Source: JABMMZ01 sp044368575 (lineage in GTDB: Bacteria; Bacteroidota; Bacteroidia; NS11-12g; UBA955). Taken from it: 5,727 nucleotides of DNA. Positions 1 to 5,643 of the stretch are shown in pieces. The notes under the pieces were generated by a model. The model was not told the DNA's origin, did no database searches, and saw only the letters and a program-made list of their open reading frames with translations. Every line of letters starts with the position of its first letter. The first letter of the stretch is position 1. Where the stretch lies: positions 1 through 5,727 of the forward strand of contig JBIPPH010000065.1 of the NCBI GenBank assembly GCA_044368575.1. Reading direction: 5' to 3'. The position numbers and the translations under genes are program-made.

Positions 1-22
1 GCAAGGTCAAGCTTTAAACTTC

Positions 23-1291
23 ATGCTTATGAATACCGACCTTTTGGTCATACTAATCACCCTCATTTGTTCAGCTTTTTTTTCAGGCATAGAAATCGCC
101 TTTATATCATCAAATAAGTTGCGCATAGAATTGCAAAACAAGCAAGGCGTGTTGAGTGCCAAAATCTTGTCTTGGTACTTGAAAGATCCCTCTAGATTTA
201 TTAGCACTACTTTGATTGGTAACAATGTGTCATTGGTTGTTTATGGCATATACAGTGGGCAAGTTTTAGATCAGCTTTTGCAAGCGTCTATTCATGATAT
301 TTTTTGGCGCTTTGTGTTGATTACAATTTTATCGACTTTGTTGGTCTTAATTACCGCAGAATTTTTACCTAAAGCTTTGTTTAGAATCAATCCTGATTTT
401 GTTTTAAATACCCTCATCCTGCCTTTTCATATCAGTTATTTCTTATTGTGGCCGATAGTATCGTTGATTACTTTTTTGTCTAAACTGATTTTGAAACTCT
501 TAACAGGAGAGCAACACAATGCCTCTCAACCAGTTTTCAGTAGGGTAGACTTAGACCATCTGATTGCTCAAACAGGTCAAATTGAATTGAATGAAGAAGC
601 TAATTTGAGTACAGAAATGTTTAAGAATGCCCTGGATTTTGGGCAGTTAAAAGTGCGTGATTGTATGGTGCCAAGAACAGAAATTATTGCCATTGAAGAC
701 ACAGACAGCATTGAAGATTTACATAAGTTATTTACAGAATCAAGGCATTCAAAAATTCCGGTTTTTAAAGGAAATATAGACAACATTACAGGGTATGCTC
801 ATCAGGTAAACATGTTTAAGTACCCTAAACAAATTCAAGAGGCAACTATGCCAATTTTGATAACAAACGAGAGCAAGAGTTTGCATGATCAGTTAAAAGA
901 AATGACACTCAAACGCAAGAGCATGGCAGTAGTGGTTGATGAATTTGGGGGCACAGCAGGTATCATTACCATCGAAGACATTATAGAAGAGATTTTTGGA
1001 GAGATCGATGACGAATACGATACTGAAGATTTAGTGGAAGTGAAAGTCAACGAAAAGCAATTCATATTCAGTGGAAGACACGAAATTGACTATTTAAATG
1101 ACACTTATCAAATAGGCATACCAACTGGCGATTACGATACTTTGGGTGGTTACATCATCAGTATATGTGAGAGTATTCCAAAAGAAAAGGAATTGATTGT
1201 TAATGAACTATTTGAAATTCAAATTCTTCAAATGAAGAATGCTCGAATTGAAGAGGTAGAGTTAAAATGTTTGCAAAACAACCATGCCTAA
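23..1291 (+). CDS. CNNM/CBS/CorC-domain membrane protein (hemolysin-family, putative Mg2+ transport)
   Basis: This 422-residue protein has the full three-part layout of the CNNM/CorC family. Residues 1-180 are a DUF21/CNNM membrane domain with hydrophobic segments near 5-28, 60-80, 94-114 and 130-160. It carries the family motifs SAFFSGIEIA (17-26), LIGNNVSLVVYG (64-75) and ITAEFLPKALF (110-120). Residues about 211-332 are a CBS pair, opening with VRDCMVPRTEI (211-221) and closing with DEFGGTAGIITIEDIIEEIF (306-325). Residues about 335-417 are the C-terminal CorC_HlyC domain. Characterised relatives act in Mg2+ export or Mg2+/Co2+ resistance, with the CBS pair sensing nucleotide; applying this here is inference, and 'hemolysin' is a legacy label. 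The Bacteroidota gliding protein GldE shares this architecture, but nothing nearby supports that name. The ATG at 23 is used; the ATG at 29 (MNTDLL) is equally plausible. The frame is open to the window edge, so an earlier start cannot be excluded. The 3' end overlaps aroQ by 8 bp. Confidence 0.93.
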   Translation: MLMNTDLLVILITLICSAFFSGIEIAFISSNKLRIELQNKQGVLSAKILSWYLKDPSRFISTTLIGNNVSLVVYGIYSGQVLDQLLQASIHDIFWRFVLITILSTLLVLITAEFLPKALFRINPDFVLNTLILPFHISYFLLWPIVSLITFLSKLILKLLTGEQHNASQPVFSRVDLDHLIAQTGQIELNEEANLSTEMFKNALDFGQLKVRDCMVPRTEIIAIEDTDSIEDLHKLFTESRHSKIPVFKGNIDNITGYAHQVNMFKYPKQIQEATMPILITNESKSLHDQLKEMTLKRKSMAVVVDEFGGTAGIITIEDIIEEIFGEIDDEYDTEDLVEVKVNEKQFIFSGRHEIDYLNDTYQIGIPTGDYDTLGGYIISICESIPKEKELIVNELFEIQILQMKNARIEEVELKCLQNNHA

Positions 1292-1712
1292 AATTCTCCT
1301 CATTCACGGCCCTAATTTGAACCTTTTGGGTAAGCGAGAACCTGAAATATATGGGTCTAAAACAGCTGTTGATTTGTATGAGGAATTATGCGCCCAATAC
1401 CCTGTTAAAATAACGTATATCCAATCCAATAATGAGTCAGATTTAGTAACGATAGTTCAATCTGCCAATTGGCAATATGATGGTATTTTAATCAATGCTG
1501 GGGCTTTTTCACATACTTCTGTAGCGCTTGCAGATGCGATTGCTAGCCTAACAATTCCAATCATTAATATCCACATTACTAACATCGAACAAAGAGAAGC
1601 GTTTAGGCATAATGATTTGCTACAATCTGTATGCAGTGGCAGTATTGTTGGGCTTGGTACAGATGGATACGCATTAGCCTTGGAGTGTTTGATGGATTTA
1701 ATCAATGCTTAA
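1284..1712 (+). CDS. aroQ: 3-dehydroquinate dehydratase, type II
   Basis: AroQ converts 3-dehydroquinate to 3-dehydroshikimate, the third step of the shikimate pathway, in the cytosol; the family usually forms dodecamers. The 142-residue length is normal. Visible hallmarks are HGPNLNLLGKREPEIYG (8-24), with the flexible-lid Arg18 and catalytic Tyr23; QSNNES (47-52); NAGAFSHTS (71-79), with Asn71 and His77; and IHITNIEQREAFRH (96-109), with catalytic His97 plus Asn100, Arg104 and Arg108 for substrate binding. LGTDGYALAL near the C-terminus is also typical. The ALRDA motif of many homologues reads ALADA (81-85) here, but its Asp84 is kept. The start codon lies inside the last codons of the upstream CNNM gene in another frame, with no Shine-Dalgarno sequence, so translational coupling is likely. 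No other shikimate gene is in the window. The 3' end overlaps the opposing aspartate kinase by 15 bp. Confidence 0.97.
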   Translation: MPKILLIHGPNLNLLGKREPEIYGSKTAVDLYEELCAQYPVKITYIQSNNESDLVTIVQSANWQYDGILINAGAFSHTSVALADAIASLTIPIINIHITNIEQREAFRHNDLLQSVCSGSIVGLGTDGYALALECLMDLINA

Positions 1713-2969
1713 TACCAGCTGCATTGCAGGCCCAAGCACCTGTTTTAAAAGCGGGGTAGTTTCTGAAAAAGCACTCGGAATAGCCGTTTCTGTACTCGGA
1801 TTGTATATCGTTAACAATTGACAATCTTTTATTGTATCCACTTGGTATTCTGAAGACAAGGCTTGACAAAGCTGTTCTATTTTATCTTCTTTAGTGTCGC
1901 AGCAGGCAGAAAAACTAATGGCAGAATTTTGCATCACATTGATTCTCACTTTGTGTTGAGCAAAGAAATCAAAGATTTTACTCAAGTTGTCTTCTGCAAT
2001 AAACGAGTAGTTTTTAGTAGAAATATTGAGCAAAGTTTGTTCTGTTTTAACAATATAGCATTCAGCTTTAAGGTTAGCTGCATCATTATTAACCACTGTG
2101 CCTATGGCTTTGGTATCAATGAATGAATTAACATACAATTGTATGTTTTTACTCTTTAAAGGTTGTATGGTTTTAGGGTGAATAACAGATGCGCCATAAT
2201 AAGCCAATTCGATGGCTTGGTTGTAATTAATGGCATCTAATTTAATCGCACTAGGGAAGCGCTTAGGGTCAGCATTCATAACGCCTGCAACATCTTTCCA
2301 GATGGTCACAGTGTTGGCATTTAAGCAATAAGCAAATATAGCGGCACTGTAGTCAGAACCCTCGCGGCCCAAAGTAGTGCTTCTGTTGTGCGTGTCTTTG
2401 CCTATGAAACCTTGGGTAATCACAGTATTGCGTTCAATGTAGGGCAACAATATGCTTTGAACGGTGTCTTCAGTAATTTGCCAATTGACTCTGCCTTCTC
2501 TAAAATTAGAGTCGGTTTGGATAAAATTTCTTGCGTCTACCCATTTGTTTCTAATATCAATGCTTTGCAAATAATCACTAACAATTTTAGTTGATAATAA
2601 TTCACCATAACAAATAATGCTATCGTATACTTCATCATAACTGATTTGAGGCACAGGTTTTTCAACCAAGCATTCCAATTCCATAAAGAGGTCCTCAAGG
2701 TCTGAGAATATATAATGTTTAGGGTCGCTGATCAGGTCTTTTGCAATGTTAAAATGGAAAGTTTTAAGTGTTTCGAGACTATTTTGTTTTATGCTTTGAT
2801 CATTGTTCCAAAAGCCTGCCACTAATTGCTCTAGGGCATTGGTGGTCTTACCCATGGCAGATATCACTACCAAGAGTTTGTCTGTAGCATGCTCGGCAAT
2901 AATGTGTCCGACATTCTTTACTGCTGCAGCGTCTTTAACAGAAGCTCCACCAAATTTAAAGACTTTCAT
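1698..2969 (-). CDS. aspartate kinase, monofunctional
   Basis: This enzyme phosphorylates L-aspartate with ATP, the committed step to lysine, threonine, methionine and diaminopimelate. The amino-acid-kinase domain covers about residues 1-285. It contains KFGGASV (5-11), SAMGKTTN (37-44), YGELLSTK (121-128), TTLGREGSDYSAA (198-210), KDVAGVMNADPK (225-236) and ELAYYGASVIHP (254-265). An ACT regulatory region follows: about 310-382 with MQNSAISFS (346-354), then a shorter second ACT-like segment to 423. At 423 residues it is shorter than E. coli LysC (about 449) but ordinary for Bacteroidota. No homoserine dehydrogenase domain is fused, unlike ThrA or MetL. The ACT region implies feedback inhibition, probably by lysine, but the effector cannot be read from sequence. 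The ATG at 2969 places KFGG at the expected distance from the N-terminus. The gene stands alone and is divergent from fbp, with its promoter box inside the shared palindrome at 2980-2995. It could be named lysC by function; I leave the symbol open. Confidence 0.95.
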   Translation of the reverse strand: MKVFKFGGASVKDAAAVKNVGHIIAEHATDKLLVVISAMGKTTNALEQLVAGFWNNDQSIKQNSLETLKTFHFNIAKDLISDPKHYIFSDLEDLFMELECLVEKPVPQISYDEVYDSIICYGELLSTKIVSDYLQSIDIRNKWVDARNFIQTDSNFREGRVNWQITEDTVQSILLPYIERNTVITQGFIGKDTHNRSTTLGREGSDYSAAIFAYCLNANTVTIWKDVAGVMNADPKRFPSAIKLDAINYNQAIELAYYGASVIHPKTIQPLKSKNIQLYVNSFIDTKAIGTVVNNDAANLKAECYIVKTEQTLLNISTKNYSFIAEDNLSKIFDFFAQHKVRINVMQNSAISFSACCDTKEDKIEQLCQALSSEYQVDTIKDCQLLTIYNPSTETAIPSAFSETTPLLKQVLGPAMQLVLSID

Positions 2970-2979
2970 TCCTTTTGTT

Positions 2980-2987
2980 TATTTTTG
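2980..2987 (+). promoter_or_regulatory. putative -7 box of the fbp promoter
   Basis: TATTTTTG matches TAnnTTTG and ends 22 nt before the fbp ATG, predicting a leader of roughly 16 nt. The upstream -33 element is weak: the best candidate is TTTA at 2955-2958, 21 bp away, a 3-of-4 match to TTTG lying inside the aspartate kinase coding sequence. Confidence 0.5.
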
Positions 2988-2995
2988 CAAAAATA
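2980..2995. promoter_or_regulatory. perfect 16-bp palindrome holding two back-to-back -7 boxes
   Basis: The sequence TATTTTTGCAAAAATA is its own reverse complement. Each half is an exact match to the Bacteroidota -7 element TAnnTTTG: TATTTTTG at 2980-2987 on the plus strand, and the same eight bases at 2995-2988 on the minus strand. It lies in the 40-bp gap between the start codons of aspartate kinase (2969, -) and fbp (3010, +). The symmetry and promoter matches are seen directly. That the site serves both genes, so that only one polymerase can occupy it at a time, is inference. A dimeric regulator could also bind it. Confidence 0.7.
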
Positions 2996-3019
2996 CGATT
3001 ACTTCTGTCATGAATCAAA
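2988..3019 (-). promoter_or_regulatory. putative promoter of aspartate kinase (-33 TTTG and -7 TATTTTTG)
   Basis: Read on the minus strand, TTTG at 3019-3016 is followed by 20 bp and then TATTTTTG at 2995-2988. This fits the Bacteroidota consensus exactly in both boxes and in spacing. The -7 box ends 18 nt before the ATG at 2969, predicting a leader of about 12 nt. The -33 box lies inside codons 3-4 of fbp, so the two 5' regions overlap physically. Confidence 0.6.
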
Positions 3020-4014
3020 ATCCACTTATTACATTAAACCAATTCATTGCCGACGAACAAAGCAAATTTCCTAAAGTCAATGGCAATTTATCAAGCATTT
3101 TTAGGAACTTACAATTGGCTGCCAAGATGATTAACAGAGATGTTAGAAAGGCAGGTTTGGTTGATATTCTTGGCAATTTTGGTGAAACCAACGTGCAAGG
3201 AGAGGAGCAAAAGAAATTAGATGTGATCAGCAATGAAATCTTTATGCGCTTGATGGATTTGAGTGGTAATTGTGTATGTGTGGTGTCTGAAGAAGATGAA
3301 GACATTCATTGGTGCCCAGGTGGTGAAAATGCTAAATACATTTTGGCCATCGATCCTTTAGACGGATCTTCTAACATTGATGTGAATGCCTCTATTGGGT
3401 CTATATTTTCTATATACAGACGTTTATCGCCTGATAAGCCTGTTACCAAAGAAGACATTCTTCAAGCGGGTATTCACCAAGTTGCAGCTGGTTACATTAT
3501 TTATGGTACTGCGACTATGTTTGTGTATACAACTGGTAATGGCGTCTTTGGTTTTACCCTAGATGATTCTATTCAAGAGTTTTGCATGTCACACCCTAAT
3601 ATCATGATTCCTGAAATGGGCAGTATTTTCTCTGTGAATGAAGGTAATTTGAAAGAATTTCCTGAAGGTGTTAAAGCCTATATAGATTACTGCAAAGGCA
3701 ACAATAAAGCAGAAAAACGCCCTTATTCAGCGCGTTATATAGGTTCGCTCATTGCGGATTTTCATAGAAATTTATTGAAGGGTGGTATTTACATGTACCC
3801 ACCAACTGAAAAAGCGCCCAATGGCAAGTTGAGATTGCTGTATGAATGCAATCCAATGTCATTCTTGGTAGAGCAAGCAGGCGGTAAATCACATACTGGT
3901 AAACAACGCGTTATGGAAGTTACACCAGAACAGTTTCATCAAAGAGTGCCTATTTTTATTGGCTCAAGCAAAATGGTAGACCAAGTGCTTGATATGATGA
4001 ATAAAGAAGCTTAA
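3010..4014 (+). CDS. fbp: class I fructose-1,6-bisphosphatase
   Basis: FBPase hydrolyses fructose-1,6-bisphosphate to fructose-6-phosphate, the irreversible gluconeogenic step, using Mg2+ in the cytosol. The 334-residue protein aligns with E. coli Fbp along nearly its whole length as I recall that sequence. Metal and substrate motifs are GEEQKKLD (64-71), SEEDED (93-98), DPLDGSSNID (115-124), YSARYIGSLIADFHRNLLKG (239-258) and GKLRLLYECNPMS (272-284), the last matching the FBPase signature with metal ligand Glu279. The ATG at 3010 is chosen because homology starts there (ITLNQFIADEQ). The frame is open further upstream, but that extension would run back through the divergent kinase gene and the promoter palindrome. 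In the N-terminal AMP-site segment, the TGE-x-T of mammalian FBPase reads NGN-L-S (24-28), while the later Lys-Tyr pair (109-110) is kept. The stop codon overlaps the opposing Fe-S gene by 4 bp. Confidence 0.97.
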   Translation: MNQNPLITLNQFIADEQSKFPKVNGNLSSIFRNLQLAAKMINRDVRKAGLVDILGNFGETNVQGEEQKKLDVISNEIFMRLMDLSGNCVCVVSEEDEDIHWCPGGENAKYILAIDPLDGSSNIDVNASIGSIFSIYRRLSPDKPVTKEDILQAGIHQVAAGYIIYGTATMFVYTTGNGVFGFTLDDSIQEFCMSHPNIMIPEMGSIFSVNEGNLKEFPEGVKAYIDYCKGNNKAEKRPYSARYIGSLIADFHRNLLKGGIYMYPPTEKAPNGKLRLLYECNPMSFLVEQAGGKSHTGKQRVMEVTPEQFHQRVPIFIGSSKMVDQVLDMMNKEA

Positions 4015-4018
4015 GCTT
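4007..4018. repeat. 12-bp palindrome shared by two opposing stop codons
   Basis: AAGCTTAAGCTT is perfectly self-complementary. Its central TTAA supplies the TAA stop of fbp on the plus strand (4012-4014) and of the Fe-S gene on the minus strand (4013-4011), so both genes end GCT TAA. The sequence is seen directly; whether it has any role beyond packing two stop codons is unknown. Confidence 0.6.
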
Positions 4019-5288
4019 GGGTCCAATTGCCTCTATCAGATTGAGGGAATTGCCAAGGTGCACCATTGTTTTCTAAATTGCTTAACATGCCATTCAATTC
4101 GGATGGTGAAGCACTTTGTTCCATTACCAAGTATTGACGCATTTGCATAATAATGTCTACTGGGCTAATATTAATTGGGCAGATGTCAACGCAAGCATTA
4201 CAGGTGGTGCAAGCCCATAATTCCTCAGCACTGATACTATCGTGCAATGTTTTGCCATCTGTATAGTCTTTGCCATGTTGGTCCTTAAGTGGTCCTAATG
4301 TTTCAAGACGGTCTCTTGTATCCATCATGACTTTTCTTGGCGATAGTAATTTGCCAGTTTGATTGGCGGGGCATACACTTGTACAACGGCCACACTCAGT
4401 ACAACTGTAAGCATCCATTAGGTTTTTCCAACTTAAGTCTGTAACATCTTTGGCGCCAAAGCCTTCAGGAGCTTGGTAGTTTTCTGGCGGGGCTGCATTG
4501 GGGTCTAACATCAATTGAACTTCAGTGGTCACTGATGCCATATTGGGGATATAGCCTTTTGCGTTTAGGTTGCTGTAATAAGTATTAGGGAAGGCTAAGA
4601 AGATGTGTAAGTGTTTGCTATAAGGGATGTAATTGATAAAGAACAATATACCAATCCAATGAAACCACCAGGCGATTTCAACAATTAAATGTAATTGTGT
4701 TGCAGAAAACTGATTGAAAAAGCCAACATATAAACTGCTTATCGGCATATGGAATTGAGCTTGCAGGGCAGAGTCTGCTGCGTTCATTACAATTAAGGCT
4801 TTCATTAGAACGATCTCAATTAATAAAATATAATTGGCGTCTAATACAGGCCATCCTTTCATCTCAGTGCCTTTTAGACGTTTAACTTGTCCGAAGTTTC
4901 TGCGCACTAAAAAGACTACGCAGGCTAAAATAACCAACATGCTTAAGACCTCAAAGAACCCAATAACAACCCCATAAAAGTTGCCTAGAAAAGAGGCGAA
5001 TGCTCTGTGAGTTCCCAATATACCATCAACTATGATTTCTAAGACTTCAATATTGATAAGTATAAAGCCCGCATATAATATGATATGAAAGAATGCGGCC
5101 AAGGGTCTACGTCCCATTTTGCTTTGTCCCATAGCAACTGTTAGCATGGTGCGGAGCCTTAAGCCAGCTTGGTCGCTGCGGTTTTCGTCTTTACCTAATA
5201 GAATATTGCGTTTAATGCTGGCAATACGTTTGGCGCATAAGGCTATGCCTAGGCCGGTTATGAGTATGAAAGCGATTTGACTAATCAT
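4011..5288 (-). CDS. membrane-bound (Fe-S) oxidoreductase with two [4Fe-4S] cluster motifs (HdrC/DsrM-like)
   Basis: The 425-residue protein has an N-terminal membrane domain (about 1-235) with hydrophobic segments near 3-20, 64-88, 103-128, 152-170 and 203-222. A cytosolic ferredoxin-like domain follows. Two complete cluster motifs are present: C296-x2-C299-x2-C302-x3-C306-P and C360-x2-C363-x2-C366-x3-C370-P. His68, His210, His226 and His228 (in YIPYSKHLHIF) lie in or beside membrane segments and could bind b-type heme, as in the NarI/DsrM/HdrE group; this is inference. The fold suggests electron transfer between the quinone pool and a partner, often a CCG-domain HdrB/GlpC-like subunit, but none is encoded in this window. 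The donor and acceptor cannot be deduced. The start at 5288 gives a hydrophobic N-terminus (MISQIAFILITGLGIALC). The gene appears monocistronic: fbp converges downstream and tRNA-Phe diverges upstream. No strong promoter was found; the best -7 candidate on the minus strand is a run of T ending in G at 5319-5312. Confidence 0.88.
   Translation of the reverse strand: MISQIAFILITGLGIALCAKRIASIKRNILLGKDENRSDQAGLRLRTMLTVAMGQSKMGRRPLAAFFHIILYAGFILINIEVLEIIVDGILGTHRAFASFLGNFYGVVIGFFEVLSMLVILACVVFLVRRNFGQVKRLKGTEMKGWPVLDANYILLIEIVLMKALIVMNAADSALQAQFHMPISSLYVGFFNQFSATQLHLIVEIAWWFHWIGILFFINYIPYSKHLHIFLAFPNTYYSNLNAKGYIPNMASVTTEVQLMLDPNAAPPENYQAPEGFGAKDVTDLSWKNLMDAYSCTECGRCTSVCPANQTGKLLSPRKVMMDTRDRLETLGPLKDQHGKDYTDGKTLHDSISAEELWACTTCNACVDICPINISPVDIIMQMRQYLVMEQSASPSELNGMLSNLENNGAPWQFPQSDRGNWTQA
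4024..4052. other. hairpin-forming inverted repeat at the fbp / Fe-S gene junction
   Basis: CAATTGCCTC (4024-4033) and GAGGGAATTG (4043-4052) pair in 9 of 10 positions, with one G-G mismatch and a 9-nt loop. It starts 10 bp past the fbp stop codon and lies within the last codons of the Fe-S gene, where it encodes PWQFPQSDRGNW. No T-tract follows at once on either strand, so it is not a classical intrinsic terminator. It might slow polymerase or stabilise the fbp mRNA 3' end. Since it is coding sequence, coincidence is possible. Confidence 0.35.
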
Positions 5289-5329
5289 ATAAATGAAGCT
5301 TCAATATTAATCAAAAAAAGAAAAAATAG

Positions 5330-5360
5330 TTTGGATAAAGTTAAAAAAAGAATATTTTTG
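5330..5360 (+). promoter_or_regulatory. promoter of tRNA-Phe (-33 TTTG, N19, -7 TATTTTTG)
   Basis: TTTG at 5330-5333 and TATTTTTG at 5353-5360 match both Bacteroidota promoter elements with a 19-bp spacer. The -7 box ends 16 nt before the first tRNA base, so transcription would begin roughly 10 nt before the mature 5' end, leaving a short leader for RNase P. The -7 octamer is identical to the two in the palindrome at 2980-2995. Confidence 0.75.
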
Positions 5361-5376
5361 CACTCCCAATTACTGA

Positions 5377-5449
5377 GGTACCTTAGCTCAGTTGGTAGAG
5401 CAAAGGACTGAAAATCCTTGTGTCCCTGGTTCGATTCCTGGAGGTACCA
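5377..5449 (+). tRNA. tRNA-Phe (anticodon GAA)
   Basis: A full 73-nt cloverleaf can be drawn. The acceptor stem GGTACCT (5377-5383) pairs with AGGTACC (5442-5448), all 7 pairs. The D arm is GCTC/GAGC with loop AGTTGGTA. The anticodon stem AAGGA/TCCTT encloses loop CTGAAAA, giving anticodon GAA at 5410-5412, which reads UUU and UUC. The variable region is GTGTC, the T loop TTCGATT (5430-5436), and the discriminator A5449. The T stem CCTGG/CCTGG has a central U-U mismatch (5427 with 5439; standard positions 51 and 63). The 3' CCA is not fully encoded: A5449 is followed by CCT, so a CCA-adding enzyme is needed. A promoter lies just upstream, and a hairpin terminator begins six bases downstream of the mature 3' end, so this is probably a single-gene transcription unit. 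Confidence 0.97.
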
Positions 5450-5451
5450 CC

Positions 5452-5504
5452 TTCGCCCTTCGTAGCTTTAGCATAGAAGGGCTTTTTTATTTACACAGTT
5501 TGTT
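5452..5504 (+). repeat. direct repeat, copy 1 (53 bp, includes the tRNA-Phe terminator)
   Basis: This segment starts three bases after the tRNA discriminator base. It matches the window's last 84 bases over its whole length, as an 18-bp left block (5452-5469) and a 35-bp right block (5470-5504). Both are identical to copy 2, which has 31 extra bases between them. The identity includes 16 bases (5489-5504) past the T-tract, so it goes beyond two terminators looking alike. Confidence 0.9.
5455..5488 (+). terminator. intrinsic terminator of tRNA-Phe
   Basis: GCCCTTC (5455-5461) pairs perfectly with GAAGGGC (5476-5482) and is followed by six T (5483-5488). Inside the stem a GTA/ATA internal loop leads to a short GC/GC stem capped by TTTA. 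The G+C-rich outer stem followed at once by a T run is the textbook layout. It would end the tRNA-Phe transcript about 35-40 nt past the mature 3' end. Confidence 0.85.
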
Positions 5505-5643
5505 TTTTTAAGATGATACTCAGGGCTTCGGTGGTCAATGACCACTTTAGGGGATATAATTAGATCAATGATTGATTATTTTCAATTTTATTGGATATCA
5601 AATAGTTTGTTTATGTTTCTCGAAAGAATTCCAAAACTTTTGT
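5505..5643. other. 139-bp AT-rich spacer between the two repeat copies, no gene seen
   Basis: No open reading frame of note or RNA gene is visible. It contains two odd-length palindromes. GTGGTCA-A-TGACCAC lies at 5531-5545, and ATCAAT-G-ATTGAT at 5564-5576. Both contain TCAATGA (5535-5541 and 5565-5571), set exactly 30 bp apart. A weak promoter-like pair, TTG at 5591-5593 and TATGTTTC at 5612-5619 with 18 bp between, points toward repeat copy 2. Confidence 0.5.

Noticed and set aside
1..17. Possible 3' end of an upstream gene (frame 3: AAG GTC AAG CTT TAA, stop at 15-17).
   Set aside because: Five codons cannot be assigned to any protein family, and another frame also stays open here. It is compatible with an upstream gene ending just before 23, but there is no real support.
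577..786. Open frame on the minus strand inside the CNNM gene.
   Set aside because: It is antisense to the conserved CBS region, has no recognisable domain and no promoter-like sequence; a shadow of the real gene.
1457..1705. Open frame on the minus strand inside aroQ.
   Set aside because: It is the antisense shadow of conserved dehydroquinase motifs and shows no protein features of its own.
1863..2594. Two plus-strand open frames (1863-2126 and 2388-2594) inside aspartate kinase.
   Set aside because: Both are antisense to a clearly conserved enzyme and lack recognisable domains or start signals.
2803..3009. Upstream extension of fbp to an ATG at 2803, which would give a 403-residue protein.
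   Set aside because: The added residues lie antisense to conserved aspartate kinase motifs and cross the promoter palindrome; FBPase homology begins right after the ATG at 3010.
5294..5303. TGAAGCTTCA palindrome just upstream of the Fe-S gene start.
   Set aside because: A 10-bp palindrome in AT-rich DNA is easily due to chance, and it does not coincide with a promoter element.
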